From CAZKAP01 sp964552195 (GTDB taxonomy: Bacteria > Bacteroidota > Bacteroidia > Flavobacteriales > Flavobacteriaceae), in NCBI GenBank assembly GCA_964552195.1, contig CAZKFM010000001.1, positions 248,001 through 312,000 of the forward strand: a DNA stretch of 64,000 bases. Reading direction: 5' to 3'. Shown here one piece after another: positions 17,950-26,457 of the stretch. Position 1 is the first letter of the stretch. Every line of letters starts with the position of its first letter. Below the pieces are notes generated by a model, which did not search any database, was not told the origin of the DNA, and saw nothing but the letters and a program-made list of their open reading frames with translations. Position numbers and translations under genes: made by a program.

Positions 17950-20025
17950 TTACCAACGGATACCCGCGGTCAGTGAGCCCCAAAAGTTCAGGGGTTCTCC
18001 CGGGTAAAAGTAGCGCGGAGCACTTCCTCCGAATCCAACCGCATTGACGACGAAGGACCGGGCATAGGTTACATCGAACAGGTTATTTGCGCCTAAATCA
18101 ATCCCGAATGTCCAACCGTTGGGCAGTGTCCTCCGGTAGGCGAAACGAATCCGGTCCAAATGGTAGGCCTCCGTATAATCGGTATTGGCATCGTTAAGGG
18201 CAATCGGGTCATTGTATTCGTGGGTCCAGGTGAGGCTGTAGCCGTTTGGATGTTCCCAGCGGATGGCTCCGTTCAGATAGTGTTTGGGCACACCGGGCAG
18301 GGTATTGGTACTGTAGTCGATTTCCCCATCGACGAAATCCCGAAATCTAAAATCGCTGAAGGTATAAGATACGCGTGGGTACCACTGCGAACTGCCGGTC
18401 TTGCCAAGCTGACCACTCAGGCTGGCTTCCAGTCCCCGGTGTCGTGTCTCCCCGGCATTGATGCCAATGAACTGATCTTCGTTGAAGCGACGTGCCACCA
18501 GCAAATCCCGAACATCCATCTGGAAAACGTTTAAGCTGAATTGCCATTGCTTCAGGCTTCGCTGGTAACCCAACTCGTAGCTCAGTCCTTTTTCCTGTTG
18601 TATGTCGGGATTAAGTACCCCCTCCGGTGTCAGTGCCTCCTCGAGGCCCGGATTGGAAAATCCCTGACCCACCCGGACATAGGCGAGACCCCGATCCCAC
18701 TGCTTGAGAACTTCCAATTTGGGAAGCAGCACAGGGTTGAAGTCCCTTCGGATAGTCCCGTCCGTGGCATTTTCGCCTGAGAAATTCCGGAACTGATACC
18801 GACTGAGATTGGCTGTGAGTCCCCCCGAAACCATCCAGCCCGCTACCAGATTCCACTGGAGGCGGGCAAAACCGAAATGCACATTTCTGTATTCGCGGTT
18901 CCTGCTGAGGAGTTCCCCCTGCAGGCTTCCTTCTACGCCCGAAGGATCTTCAAGGGTCTCGAAGGTATTCCAGCGATACAGGTCGTTGTAGGACTCCAAG
19001 CCCACGGAGTATTCCCAATCTTCTGATTTGCGGCTGAGTTCAAGACGCGCCCCGTACGACTGGGTAATATCGGTGAGCGTATTGAAGGGGCGCACTTCGT
19101 AATGATCTAGATAGGAGTAAAATAACGCGCTCTTCAGCAGGTAATACCCTCCCAGGTACCACTTGTGATAAATTCCGGCCAGCAGGTATTGATTCTGTTC
19201 AAATCCCCGTACGGCCAGCCAGTTCGCTGCGGCCTGTTCCGGATTTTGAAGGAAATCCTGCTGATTCAGTGAACTGGGTATCTGTGCAAAGTAGTCGATG
19301 TAGTTGACCAGGAAGCCCAGGCGTGAACGCTCCCCGGTCAGGTGTTCTCCCTGTGCAAAGAGCCCGGTTCGATCGAATTGACTGTTTTCCCTGTAACCCA
19401 GGGACTGGAGGCTGTTGAAACTCAGGGCCAGCTGACTGCGATCGTCCAGGTAACGGTAGCGGCTGTGGTTCTTGAACAGGCTATAGGATCCCAGGGTGGT
19501 TTTCGATGTAAACTGCCTGCCTGGTTCCGTAACGGGCATGCTCTCCAAGAGCAGCACGCCTCCAAGGGGACTCCCGAAACGGTTGCCGTAAGGGCCCTTG
19601 ATCACCTCTATACTGGCGAGATTATCGAGGTCGAAGGCTTCGATCACGGAAACGCCGGTGCCATTGGTAACTGGGATACCGTTGTAGTACATTCTGAGTT
19701 TATCCGTACCAAAAGGGGTCCGGGCTCCGATTCCCCGTATGCTGATCCGGTTGGTGTTGTAAGCCCCGCTTTGAAGGAAAAGCCCGGGTACCGTATTGAG
19801 TACCCCGGAGTAGTCTACGGGCGAAAATTCTGCTATGGCCTGCGCACTCGCCACTTCCGTCGGGGTTATGCCCCCATATGAAGTCCTGGGACGTCTTTCC
19901 AGAATAACCACTTCCGCTAGCTGTATGCTGTCCGGAGGGGTTGTGGTCTGAGCCGAAGCCGGAAGCAGCCAAAACAGCCCGAGGAGCAGGGGTATTCGTA
20001 TCTGCAAACTTGGGGTGCGCGGCAT
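17950..20025 (-). CDS. TonB-dependent receptor
   Basis: A 691-residue outer-membrane receptor with a signal peptide (WLLPASAQ), a plausible TonB box (QLAEVVILERR), a plug at about 45-160 (RISIRGIGARTPFGTDKLRM; IEVIKGPYGNRFGSPLGGVL) and a barrel ending in WGSLTAGIRW. It lacks the carboxypeptidase-regulatory domain of SusC or Oar types and is closest in layout to FecA or siderophore-type receptors. Substrate is undetermined: downstream genes encode GH13 and DUF6090 proteins, which would point to oligosaccharides, while the fold type points to metal chelates. Two bases separate it from the upstream small beta-barrel gene. Confidence 0.9.
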   Translation of the reverse strand: MPRTPSLQIRIPLLLGLFWLLPASAQTTTPPDSIQLAEVVILERRPRTSYGGITPTEVASAQAIAEFSPVDYSGVLNTVPGLFLQSGAYNTNRISIRGIGARTPFGTDKLRMYYNGIPVTNGTGVSVIEAFDLDNLASIEVIKGPYGNRFGSPLGGVLLLESMPVTEPGRQFTSKTTLGSYSLFKNHSRYRYLDDRSQLALSFNSLQSLGYRENSQFDRTGLFAQGEHLTGERSRLGFLVNYIDYFAQIPSSLNQQDFLQNPEQAAANWLAVRGFEQNQYLLAGIYHKWYLGGYYLLKSALFYSYLDHYEVRPFNTLTDITQSYGARLELSRKSEDWEYSVGLESYNDLYRWNTFETLEDPSGVEGSLQGELLSRNREYRNVHFGFARLQWNLVAGWMVSGGLTANLSRYQFRNFSGENATDGTIRRDFNPVLLPKLEVLKQWDRGLAYVRVGQGFSNPGLEEALTPEGVLNPDIQQEKGLSYELGYQRSLKQWQFSLNVFQMDVRDLLVARRFNEDQFIGINAGETRHRGLEASLSGQLGKTGSSQWYPRVSYTFSDFRFRDFVDGEIDYSTNTLPGVPKHYLNGAIRWEHPNGYSLTWTHEYNDPIALNDANTDYTEAYHLDRIRFAYRRTLPNGWTFGIDLGANNLFDVTYARSFVVNAVGFGGSAPRYFYPGEPLNFWGSLTAGIRW

Positions 20026-20027
20026 TT

Positions 20028-20561
20028 TCAGAACCGATAGCCGAGAGAAAGACCCACTCGGAACATGAAGGTGTCCTGATTCCGTTTTGGGTTGAGGTTT
20101 CGTCCTACGCCTCCGAATCCTTCAATGACAAAGCGTCCGCTGGGATTCACGTATTTAACCCCTCCGCTTCCACCGAGTGCAAACGAGGTGTACTTCTGGT
20201 CTACCGTTGGTATTTCCTCATCTTCTCCGGTGTAGTAGAGGCCGAATACCTCGACAAAGGGGCCATTCCTGCGCTGACCGAAGTAAGCTCTTCCCAGTCC
20301 CCCGATTCCGAATCCGCCGTTAAAATCGGTTTTATCATTGTCAAAATACCCGGTGAGACCTATACTCATATCGCGGGAAATGTAGTACTCATAGGCGGCT
20401 TCTACAGTTCCGGTAGCTAGGAACAGACCCATATTGAATCGGAGTTCCTGTCCGCTGTCGCCGGGTCCGTACTGGGCATGCAGCTCAGTCATGCTGCCAG
20501 AGAGCAGGCAAAACAGGCCTAGGGTCAGAATTCCGCGAATCAGCTTGGGAAATTTCATCAT
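20028..20561 (-). CDS. Small outer-membrane beta-barrel protein
   Basis: About 177 residues starting at the tandem ATG pair 20556-20561; an upstream in-frame ATG would add 18 polar residues ahead of the signal peptide and is unlikely. After the signal peptide (ending ELHAQ), short amphipathic strands alternate with glycine-rich turns and the chain ends in an aromatic strand (VGLSLGYRF), as in eight-stranded OmpA/OmpX-like barrels. It heads a leftward run with the TonB receptor (2-base gap), GH13 and DUF6090. Specific role unknown. Confidence 0.75.
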   Translation of the reverse strand: MMKFPKLIRGILTLGLFCLLSGSMTELHAQYGPGDSGQELRFNMGLFLATGTVEAAYEYYISRDMSIGLTGYFDNDKTDFNGGFGIGGLGRAYFGQRRNGPFVEVFGLYYTGEDEEIPTVDQKYTSFALGGSGGVKYVNPSGRFVIEGFGGVGRNLNPKRNQDTFMFRVGLSLGYRF

Positions 20562-20662
20562 CGACTTTTTTGGGTTGTCCGATCGCAGATCTTTCCAAAT
20601 GGGGTCTGCGATCAATCAATTTCAAAAGTAACCAATACTGCCTACAGAATTTTCCTTATGGG

Positions 20663-20670
20663 TATTTTTG
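20663..20670 (+). promoter_or_regulatory. -7 promoter element for exonuclease III gene
   Basis: TATTTTTG is an exact TAnnTTTG match 13 bases before the ATG at 20684. This supports the internal ATG as the true start, because an upstream in-frame ATG at 20570 would lie before the promoter. Confidence 0.6.
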
Positions 20671-20683
20671 CCAAAAAATTGAG

Positions 20684-21448
20684 ATGGTCGTCATATCCTA
20701 TAACGTAAATGGCATACGCGCCGCTGCCAAAAAAGGGTTCGCGGATTGGTTGCGCGCCGCTAATCCGGACGTGCTCTGCCTGCAGGAGATCAAAGCCCTG
20801 GAATCGCAAGCACCGGTGGAGGATCTTAAAGCCCTGGGATATGAACACCAGTACTGGTTCCCCGCTGAGAAAAAAGGATATAGCGGTGTTGCCCTGCTGA
20901 GTAAGACCGAGCCGGACGAAGTCGTCTACGGAACCGGCATTTCATATATGGATCAGGAGGGGCGAAACCTGCGAGCCGATTTCGGAGACTTGTCCGTAAT
21001 GAGCCTGTATCTGCCTTCGGGAACGCATACCGATCGCCTTTCGCTTAAATTCCAGTACATGGATGACTTTCTGGATTATGTTACGGAACTGCGCAAGTGC
21101 CTGGAGGGACTGGTGATCTGTGGCGACTACAACATATGCCACCGGCCCATTGACATACACGATCCGGTACGCAACAAGAAGGTCTCCGGCTTCCTTCCCG
21201 AGGAAAGGGAATGGCTGGGGCGCTTTGTCGATTCCGGTTTTATCGACAGTTACCGTCATTTTTACCCGGAGGAACCGCACCAATATACCTGGTGGAGCTA
21301 CCGGGCTAATGCACGCGCCAACAACAAGGGATGGAGGATTGATTATGCGATGGCGGATGAGCGTCTGGGTGGACGACTGCAGCGGGCACAGATATTACCA
21401 GAGGCGCATCACAGTGACCATTGCCCCATTTTATTGGAAATCGAATAG
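20684..21448 (+). CDS. xth: Exodeoxyribonuclease III
   Basis: A 254-residue AP endonuclease and 3'-5' exonuclease of base-excision repair, the usual length for the family. Motifs: ISYNVNGIRAA (metal-binding Asn), CLQEIKA (metal Glu), SLYLPSG, GDYNICH and SDHCPI (catalytic Asp-His). The first strand begins immediately at MVVISYNVNG, and a consensus -7 element lies 13 bases upstream, which fixes the start. Cytoplasmic. The aldo/keto reductase gene begins four bases after its stop codon. Confidence 0.95.
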   Translation: MVVISYNVNGIRAAAKKGFADWLRAANPDVLCLQEIKALESQAPVEDLKALGYEHQYWFPAEKKGYSGVALLSKTEPDEVVYGTGISYMDQEGRNLRADFGDLSVMSLYLPSGTHTDRLSLKFQYMDDFLDYVTELRKCLEGLVICGDYNICHRPIDIHDPVRNKKVSGFLPEEREWLGRFVDSGFIDSYRHFYPEEPHQYTWWSYRANARANNKGWRIDYAMADERLGGRLQRAQILPEAHHSDHCPILLEIE

Positions 21449-21452
21449 TCAG

Positions 21453-22493
21453 ATGAGGTACAATTTTTTGCCCCATACGAACATCAGGGTAAGCAAGATA
21501 TGTCTGGGAACTATGACCTGGGGCCGTCAAAACACGGAACAGGACGCCTTTGAACAGATGGATTACGCCTTGGATCAGGGCGTGAATTTCTTCGATACGG
21601 CCGAGCTCTATCCGGTCCCGGCCGTTAGAGAACTCTACGGGGTAACCGAGGAGATCATCGGAAAGTGGTTGGCCGACCGGGGAAAGCGGGATTCTGTAGT
21701 GCTGGCCTCGAAAATAGCAGGTCCGGCACCATTTACCCGCCATATCCGCACCACGGGTTACCGGCCGGACTCCATAAGAGAGGCCGTAGAATGCAGCCTT
21801 CGCCGTTTGCGAACTGATTACATAGATCTGTACCAGCTCCACTGGCCCGAGCGAAATACCAACTATTTCGGGAAGCGGGGCTTCGAATGGGACCGGGACG
21901 AAGAATGGAAGGACAACTTTCACGAAATCCTGCTTACCCTGTCCGAGTTGATCGCAGAAGGCAGGATTCGCTATGTGGGGGTATCCAATGAAACGCCCTG
22001 GGGGCTCATGCGTTTCCTGGAAGAGCACAAGGCGCATCCCCAACTGCCCCGCGTACTGACCATTCAGAATCCGTACAGCCTGCTCAACCGCCTGTACGAG
22101 GTGGGACTCTCTGAAATTGGGATGAGATCTCAGGTTTCGTTGCTCCCCTATTCCCCACTCGGATTTGGGGTACTAAGCGGCAAATATCTCGGAGGCAAAG
22201 CTCCTCAGAAGGCACGGATTACCCTGTTCCCCAATTACAACCGCTACAGCGGGACGCGTGCGGTAGAGGCCACCCAGAGGTATTACGATTTGGCGAAAAA
22301 ACACGGGCTGTCTCTGGCTGAGATGAGCCTGGCCTTTGTCAATACGCGACCATTCGTCTGCAGTAATATCATCGGTGCGACCAGCATGGAACAGCTCCGG
22401 GAGAATATCGGAAGCATTAACCTGAAGCTCGCACCCGAGGTTCTCAAGGGAATAGAGGATATCCATCAGGGAGTCCCCAATCCCGCTCCCTGA
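21453..22493 (+). CDS. Aldo/keto reductase, Tas-like
   Basis: A 346-residue NADP(H)-dependent oxidoreductase of the AKR superfamily. The catalytic tetrad is visible: Asp and Tyr in FFDTAELYP, Lys in VLASKIAG, His in YQLHWPER. The C-terminal nucleotide-binding stretch contains IIGATSMEQLREN. Sequence layout (AELYPVPA; long insert after LHWPER) resembles E. coli Tas. Physiological substrate unknown. The ATG at 21453, four bases after the exonuclease stop, is chosen because the N-terminal beta-hairpin starts there; the reading frame is open much further upstream inside xth. Confidence 0.9.
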   Translation: MRYNFLPHTNIRVSKICLGTMTWGRQNTEQDAFEQMDYALDQGVNFFDTAELYPVPAVRELYGVTEEIIGKWLADRGKRDSVVLASKIAGPAPFTRHIRTTGYRPDSIREAVECSLRRLRTDYIDLYQLHWPERNTNYFGKRGFEWDRDEEWKDNFHEILLTLSELIAEGRIRYVGVSNETPWGLMRFLEEHKAHPQLPRVLTIQNPYSLLNRLYEVGLSEIGMRSQVSLLPYSPLGFGVLSGKYLGGKAPQKARITLFPNYNRYSGTRAVEATQRYYDLAKKHGLSLAEMSLAFVNTRPFVCSNIIGATSMEQLRENIGSINLKLAPEVLKGIEDIHQGVPNPAP

Positions 22494-22506
22494 CCCGAAC
22501 ATGGCG

Positions 22507-23871
22507 TCATCGTTGTGGAAACAGGGAAGTGACCAGATCTGAGACGGTGCGCAAGGGGATGACTTCGATGGATTTGTGATTGCCTTGTATACGAGCCGAG
22601 GCCGAGAGATAGAACCGCTGAAATCCCAGTTTTTCCGCCTCAGATATACGGGCATCCAGGCGCTGGACTTCACGAATCTCTCCGGCCAGTCCTACTTCTG
22701 CGGCAAAGCAACTTCCTGGGGGAAGGCTGATATCCGCATAACTGCTGAGTATGGCGGCGATCACTGCCAGATCCATAGCCGGATCATTGAGCTGAATCCC
22801 GCCGGTAATGTTCATGAAAACGTCCTTGGCCCCCAAAGCGAACCCTGCCCGCTTCTCCAGCACGGCTAGCAGCATTTGAAGGCGCTTAACTGGAAATCCT
22901 GTTGAGGAACGCTGAGGGGTTCCATACACGGCTGTGCTGACCAGGGACTGCAGTTCGGCGAATAGGGGCCGGACGCCTTCCAGGGTCGAGGCCACGGCGG
23001 TTCCACTGAGCTGTTGGGCTTGTCTGGAGAGGAGCAGTTCTGATGGATTTTGAACTTCCCTCAGGCCGCTGCCCTGCATTTCAAAGATGCCCAGTTCCGA
23101 AGTACTGCCGAAACGGTTTTTCAGCGATCGCAATACCCGGAATCCATACTGCGCGTCACCCTCGAATTGCAGAACGGTATCGACCATGTGTTCCAGGAGT
23201 TTGGGACCTGCTAATCCCCCTTCTTTGGTGATATGTCCCACCAGGATAACCGCCGTATGCGTTTCTTTGGCGAACCGGATCAATTCGGCCGAGCACTGCC
23301 GGATCTGGGAGACGCTGCCAGGAGGAGCCTCAATCAGATCGGAGTACAGCGTCTGTATGGAATCGACGATTACCAGGCGGGTATCCAATTCCTCGATTTC
23401 CCTGAGTATGTCCTGTGTACGGGTCTCGGCGAGTATGTAGCACTCCTCGCTTCGATATTTTAACCGATCTGCCCGCAACTTGATCTGTCGCTGACTTTCC
23501 TCACCCGAAACGTAGAGAGTACGAGCGCCGAACTGCACCGCGAGTTGCAATAGCAGGGTGCTCTTGCCGACTCCCGGTGCTCCACCCAACAGGGTTACGG
23601 ATCCGGGAACCAGTCCGCCTCCGAGTATGCGGTCGAATTCGTCTATTCCCAGTGCGATTCGTTCTGTGCTGTCTCCCTTGATCTCATTCAGCGGCAGGGT
23701 TCCGGCCTTTTCCGATGACTTGCGGGATACCGGATGCATATGGGCAGCCGGACTCCTCAGCACCTCCTCGACTATGGTGTTCCAGGATTTACATGAACTG
23801 CACTGTCCCATCCATTTGGGGAACTGTGTGCCACAACTCTGACAGTAGAAAACGGATTTGGCTTTGCTCAA
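22507..23871 (-). CDS. radA: DNA repair protein RadA (Sms)
   Basis: A 454-residue RecA-like branch-migration ATPase of recombinational repair. Features in order: a C4 zinc finger (CQSCG and CSSCK, residues about 10-27), Walker A GGAPGVGKST, the RadA KNRFG motif, and a C-terminal Lon-protease-like domain (about 270-454). Length is typical. The start codon is TTG at 23871; no ATG precedes the zinc finger in frame. It is the last gene of the panC-panD-flippase-esterase-radA run, with 100 bases before it that include a near-consensus promoter (TACTTTTA). Confidence 0.95.
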   Translation of the reverse strand: MSKAKSVFYCQSCGTQFPKWMGQCSSCKSWNTIVEEVLRSPAAHMHPVSRKSSEKAGTLPLNEIKGDSTERIALGIDEFDRILGGGLVPGSVTLLGGAPGVGKSTLLLQLAVQFGARTLYVSGEESQRQIKLRADRLKYRSEECYILAETRTQDILREIEELDTRLVIVDSIQTLYSDLIEAPPGSVSQIRQCSAELIRFAKETHTAVILVGHITKEGGLAGPKLLEHMVDTVLQFEGDAQYGFRVLRSLKNRFGSTSELGIFEMQGSGLREVQNPSELLLSRQAQQLSGTAVASTLEGVRPLFAELQSLVSTAVYGTPQRSSTGFPVKRLQMLLAVLEKRAGFALGAKDVFMNITGGIQLNDPAMDLAVIAAILSSYADISLPPGSCFAAEVGLAGEIREVQRLDARISEAEKLGFQRFYLSASARIQGNHKSIEVIPLRTVSDLVTSLFPQR

Positions 23872-23971
23872 GGATCAGGGGTTTGGTAAGGGATCTCCGC
23901 TAAAAAAAAAGCGTTCATTCCGGTGGATCCGAAAGTAAAAGTACGACGCAAAACCGAAGTGCAGAAGCGGA

Positions 23972-25111
23972 CTATTCCTCCTGATTTTTAAGCGCTGCAA
24001 TTTTGAGATAAGCCTGCTCCCTGGTAAATACTGAGATTTCGTTTTCAGTATAGGCCCTTCCATAGGCCTTGAGGGCCTTGCGATGGTCGCCATCCCTTTC
24101 GTAGATTTCACCCTGCAGGAAATGGGGCATCATGGTGTCCGGAAATAGTCTGCGGGCCTCCTTGAGCAGGAACTTCAGGGATTCCAGATCCCCCTTTTCC
24201 CGGCTGGCATGGTATACGGCCATCAGGTCACTCAGTTCGTAGTCCTTTTCATAACCGAGTAATTCTTCAAGCGTGCTGTATTTTTCCAGCAGATAGGTAT
24301 AGACGGGTTCTTCCAGCGAAAGCATTTCCTCCTCGTATTCGCGAGGGGTTATGGGACGGAAACGGCGGAATACGTTGTCGAAGGCCTTGCCCATGGCATG
24401 AGCGGAAATGGAAGTGTGGTCCGGGGACTCGTACTGATCGAAGAAATAGGTAAGCTGTTCGCGCTCCAGGGACGAGACGGCACGGTCCAGCTGCAGTATT
24501 CGATTGCGGTCTTCGGTCGGCGCTTTTTCCAGAACCAGATTGTAGATGAGTTTCTGATCCAGGGCGTTCAGTCGTGAGGGTACCCGGATTTCCATATCTT
24601 CAGCCAGCACCGGCGAGATGAGCAGGTAGGAAGTGAAGAGCGAACGATCCTCGAATAAGAAGTAGTTTCCAAAGTTTGCTGTGATGTCGTAACCGATGAA
24701 CATTCGAAACGGAGCCGTACTGAACCGGTCCTCGAATGAAGGGAGGAGTTCACTGACGATGAAATTGTAAAACTTCATCGAACGTTCGGTGGGGAGGCCG
24801 GTGGACGGCTCGGAATCACAATCATACCAGCGAAGGTCGAATTCACCTTGCTTGATTCCGACTATAATGGACTCGGGCACGCGGTAAAATCTGGAGTAGA
24901 AGCGTGCGTTAGACACGACCAGATCGAAGAGGTATTCCGCGTCCAGCACCAGTATCAGCGAGTACTTTCGGGATGAATCGTAATCCTCCGGCAGGTAATA
25001 CACCAGGTCGCGCTGCTGTTGCAACTGGAAAGAATCGAAGGATTCTTCCTTGACCTGAGCCTGAAAAGCACTGGCGGTAAGCAAAAAAATCAGGGTGTAA
25101 AATTTCCTCAT
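23972..25111 (-). CDS. Secreted esterase-fold protein lacking the nucleophile serine, with TPR-like tail
   Basis: A 379-residue protein with a signal peptide (ending AFQAQ) and a putative-esterase (Fes/EstD-type alpha/beta hydrolase) domain at about 20-270. Where active members have GHSxGG, this protein reads IGYDITANF: Asp142 replaces the serine. ISPVLAEDME follows, as expected for the fold. A single TPR-like hairpin is visible near the C-terminus (FLQGEIYERDGDHRKALKAY). It may be a non-hydrolytic binding protein or use another mechanism. It lies 12 bases after the flippase-like gene in the pan-radA run. Confidence 0.75.
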   Translation of the reverse strand: MRKFYTLIFLLTASAFQAQVKEESFDSFQLQQQRDLVYYLPEDYDSSRKYSLILVLDAEYLFDLVVSNARFYSRFYRVPESIIVGIKQGEFDLRWYDCDSEPSTGLPTERSMKFYNFIVSELLPSFEDRFSTAPFRMFIGYDITANFGNYFLFEDRSLFTSYLLISPVLAEDMEIRVPSRLNALDQKLIYNLVLEKAPTEDRNRILQLDRAVSSLEREQLTYFFDQYESPDHTSISAHAMGKAFDNVFRRFRPITPREYEEEMLSLEEPVYTYLLEKYSTLEELLGYEKDYELSDLMAVYHASREKGDLESLKFLLKEARRLFPDTMMPHFLQGEIYERDGDHRKALKAYGRAYTENEISVFTREQAYLKIAALKNQEE

Positions 25112-25123
25112 AAGCCCGGCAGG

Positions 25124-26083
25124 CTACCTGAGCTGCCTGCGGTAAAGGAACGGCAACAAGGCAAAGGATATTGTTCCAAGTGACACAACCATAATGGTTT
25201 GGCTAATCCAAATGATCCAACCCAGGGCGGAACCCGAATTCGAGTCCACTCCGAATAGAGCCAGTGCATATCCAACGGCAACCGGATAGAGACCGATTCC
25301 ACCGTTGGTAGTCGTCATGGCGAATGCACCCGCAATGAAGCCGGTCAGTATGGCGGGGACGGATATGCCGGAAGTCTCAGGCAGTGCGAATTGCAGCACC
25401 CAGAACATGCCTATGTAACAGGTCCATATGAACAGGGTATGCCCCAGGAATTCCCAACGTTTCTCCATTTTCATGATGCTTCCTATGCCCTGCACTAGAC
25501 CGTCCAGAAAGCCCAGAAATTTCTTTGCCAGGGGGTGTTTACTGCCCCGAAGAAAGCGAATCGTTAGAATCAGTCCTGCTATGCCGGCCAGACCCATGAT
25601 AAGCAGGAGTAAAAGGCCCCAGCTCTGTTCCCGGAAGTAGTCGTAGAGCAGACCGGTCTGAAGGACCACAGCGATGACCACCACGACCAGCAGCAGAAAC
25701 AGATCGATGATGCGTTCGGTAACTATGGTTCCGAATCCTTTTTCGAACGGAACACCTTCGTAATTGCTCAGGGCCGTTGCCCGGAGCACTTCACCGGACC
25801 GGGGAATGCCGAGATTGGCGAAATAGGCAATCATGACCATGAGGAAATTACCGGTAATCCTGGGGCGGTAACCCAGGGGTTCCAGTAGATAATTCCAGCG
25901 TATGGCCCGGGAAACATGACTGAGTATCCCCAGTAACACAGATACCGCAACCCAACCCGCCGGGGCATGGGTGATGTGGTACCAGATCTGAATGCGGTCT
26001 TCCTCGGTAGTGGAGCGGTACCAGAGCAGAAGCACGGCTATCCCTATGGCAATAGGAACGAGTATTTTTGCGACCTTCTTCAG
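25124..26083 (-). CDS. Flippase-like integral membrane protein (LPG synthase transmembrane family, UPF0104)
   Basis: A multi-pass membrane protein of about 319 residues, with roughly eight hydrophobic segments, of the family that includes the membrane half of MprF and YbhN. Members move or modify lipids. A standard search starts it at GTG 26035, but the frame is open upstream and encodes the family's usual N-terminal lead KKVAKILVPIAIGIAVLLLW, which that start would cut in half. No ATG, GTG or TTG occurs between the upstream stop (26165-26167) and that point. CTG at 26081-26083, followed by two Lys codons, is the best candidate, 10 bases after the panD stop. Confidence 0.8.
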   Translation of the reverse strand: MKKVAKILVPIAIGIAVLLLWYRSTTEEDRIQIWYHITHAPAGWVAVSVLLGILSHVSRAIRWNYLLEPLGYRPRITGNFLMVMIAYFANLGIPRSGEVLRATALSNYEGVPFEKGFGTIVTERIIDLFLLLVVVVIAVVLQTGLLYDYFREQSWGLLLLLIMGLAGIAGLILTIRFLRGSKHPLAKKFLGFLDGLVQGIGSIMKMEKRWEFLGHTLFIWTCYIGMFWVLQFALPETSGISVPAILTGFIAGAFAMTTTNGGIGLYPVAVGYALALFGVDSNSGSALGWIIWISQTIMVVSLGTISFALLPFLYRRQLR

Positions 26084-26093
26084 TTCGGGAGTA

Positions 26094-26444
26094 TTAGGCC
26101 AGTCGGTTGTCTTCTTCCCTGGGAAAGACCATGCTCGGCTTGAACGTCTTTGCCTCTTCTGTGGTCATCCAGGCGTAGGCAATAATGATCAGCACATCGC
26201 CTACGGCTACCTTTCGGGCTGCAGCACCGTTTAGGGTTATTTCACCTGAATTTCTGGGACCCGGGATCACATAGGTTTCCAGTCGTTCGCCGTTGTTGTT
26301 GTTCACGATCTGTACCTTTTCGCCGTCCATGAGGTTAGCGGCATCCATCAAATCCTCGTCTATGGTAACACTACCAATATAGTTGAGGTCTGCGCCTGTT
26401 ACGCGGACCCTGTGCAACTTGGATTTAACTACATTTATCAACAT
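26094..26444 (-). CDS. panD: Aspartate 1-decarboxylase
   Basis: A 116-residue pyruvoyl-dependent decarboxylase making beta-alanine from aspartate for pantothenate and coenzyme A. The self-cleavage site Gly24-Ser25 is present in DLNYIGSVTID, and Ser25 becomes the pyruvoyl group. Further conserved stretches are YVIPGPRNSGEITLNGAAAR and the AYAWM motif. Cytoplasmic. It is 13 bases after panC, whose product it supplies directly. Confidence 0.96.
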   Translation of the reverse strand: MLINVVKSKLHRVRVTGADLNYIGSVTIDEDLMDAANLMDGEKVQIVNNNNGERLETYVIPGPRNSGEITLNGAAARKVAVGDVLIIIAYAWMTTEEAKTFKPSMVFPREEDNRLA

Positions 26445-26457
26445 ATCGCCTGGGCAA

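Noticed and set aside
16538..20561. Calling a classical polysaccharide utilisation locus
   Set aside because: There is a GH13 enzyme and a TonB receptor but no SusD and no SusC-type receptor.
22173..22673. A 166-codon minus-strand frame between the aldo/keto reductase and radA
   Set aside because: Overlaps both well-supported genes and shows no family motif.
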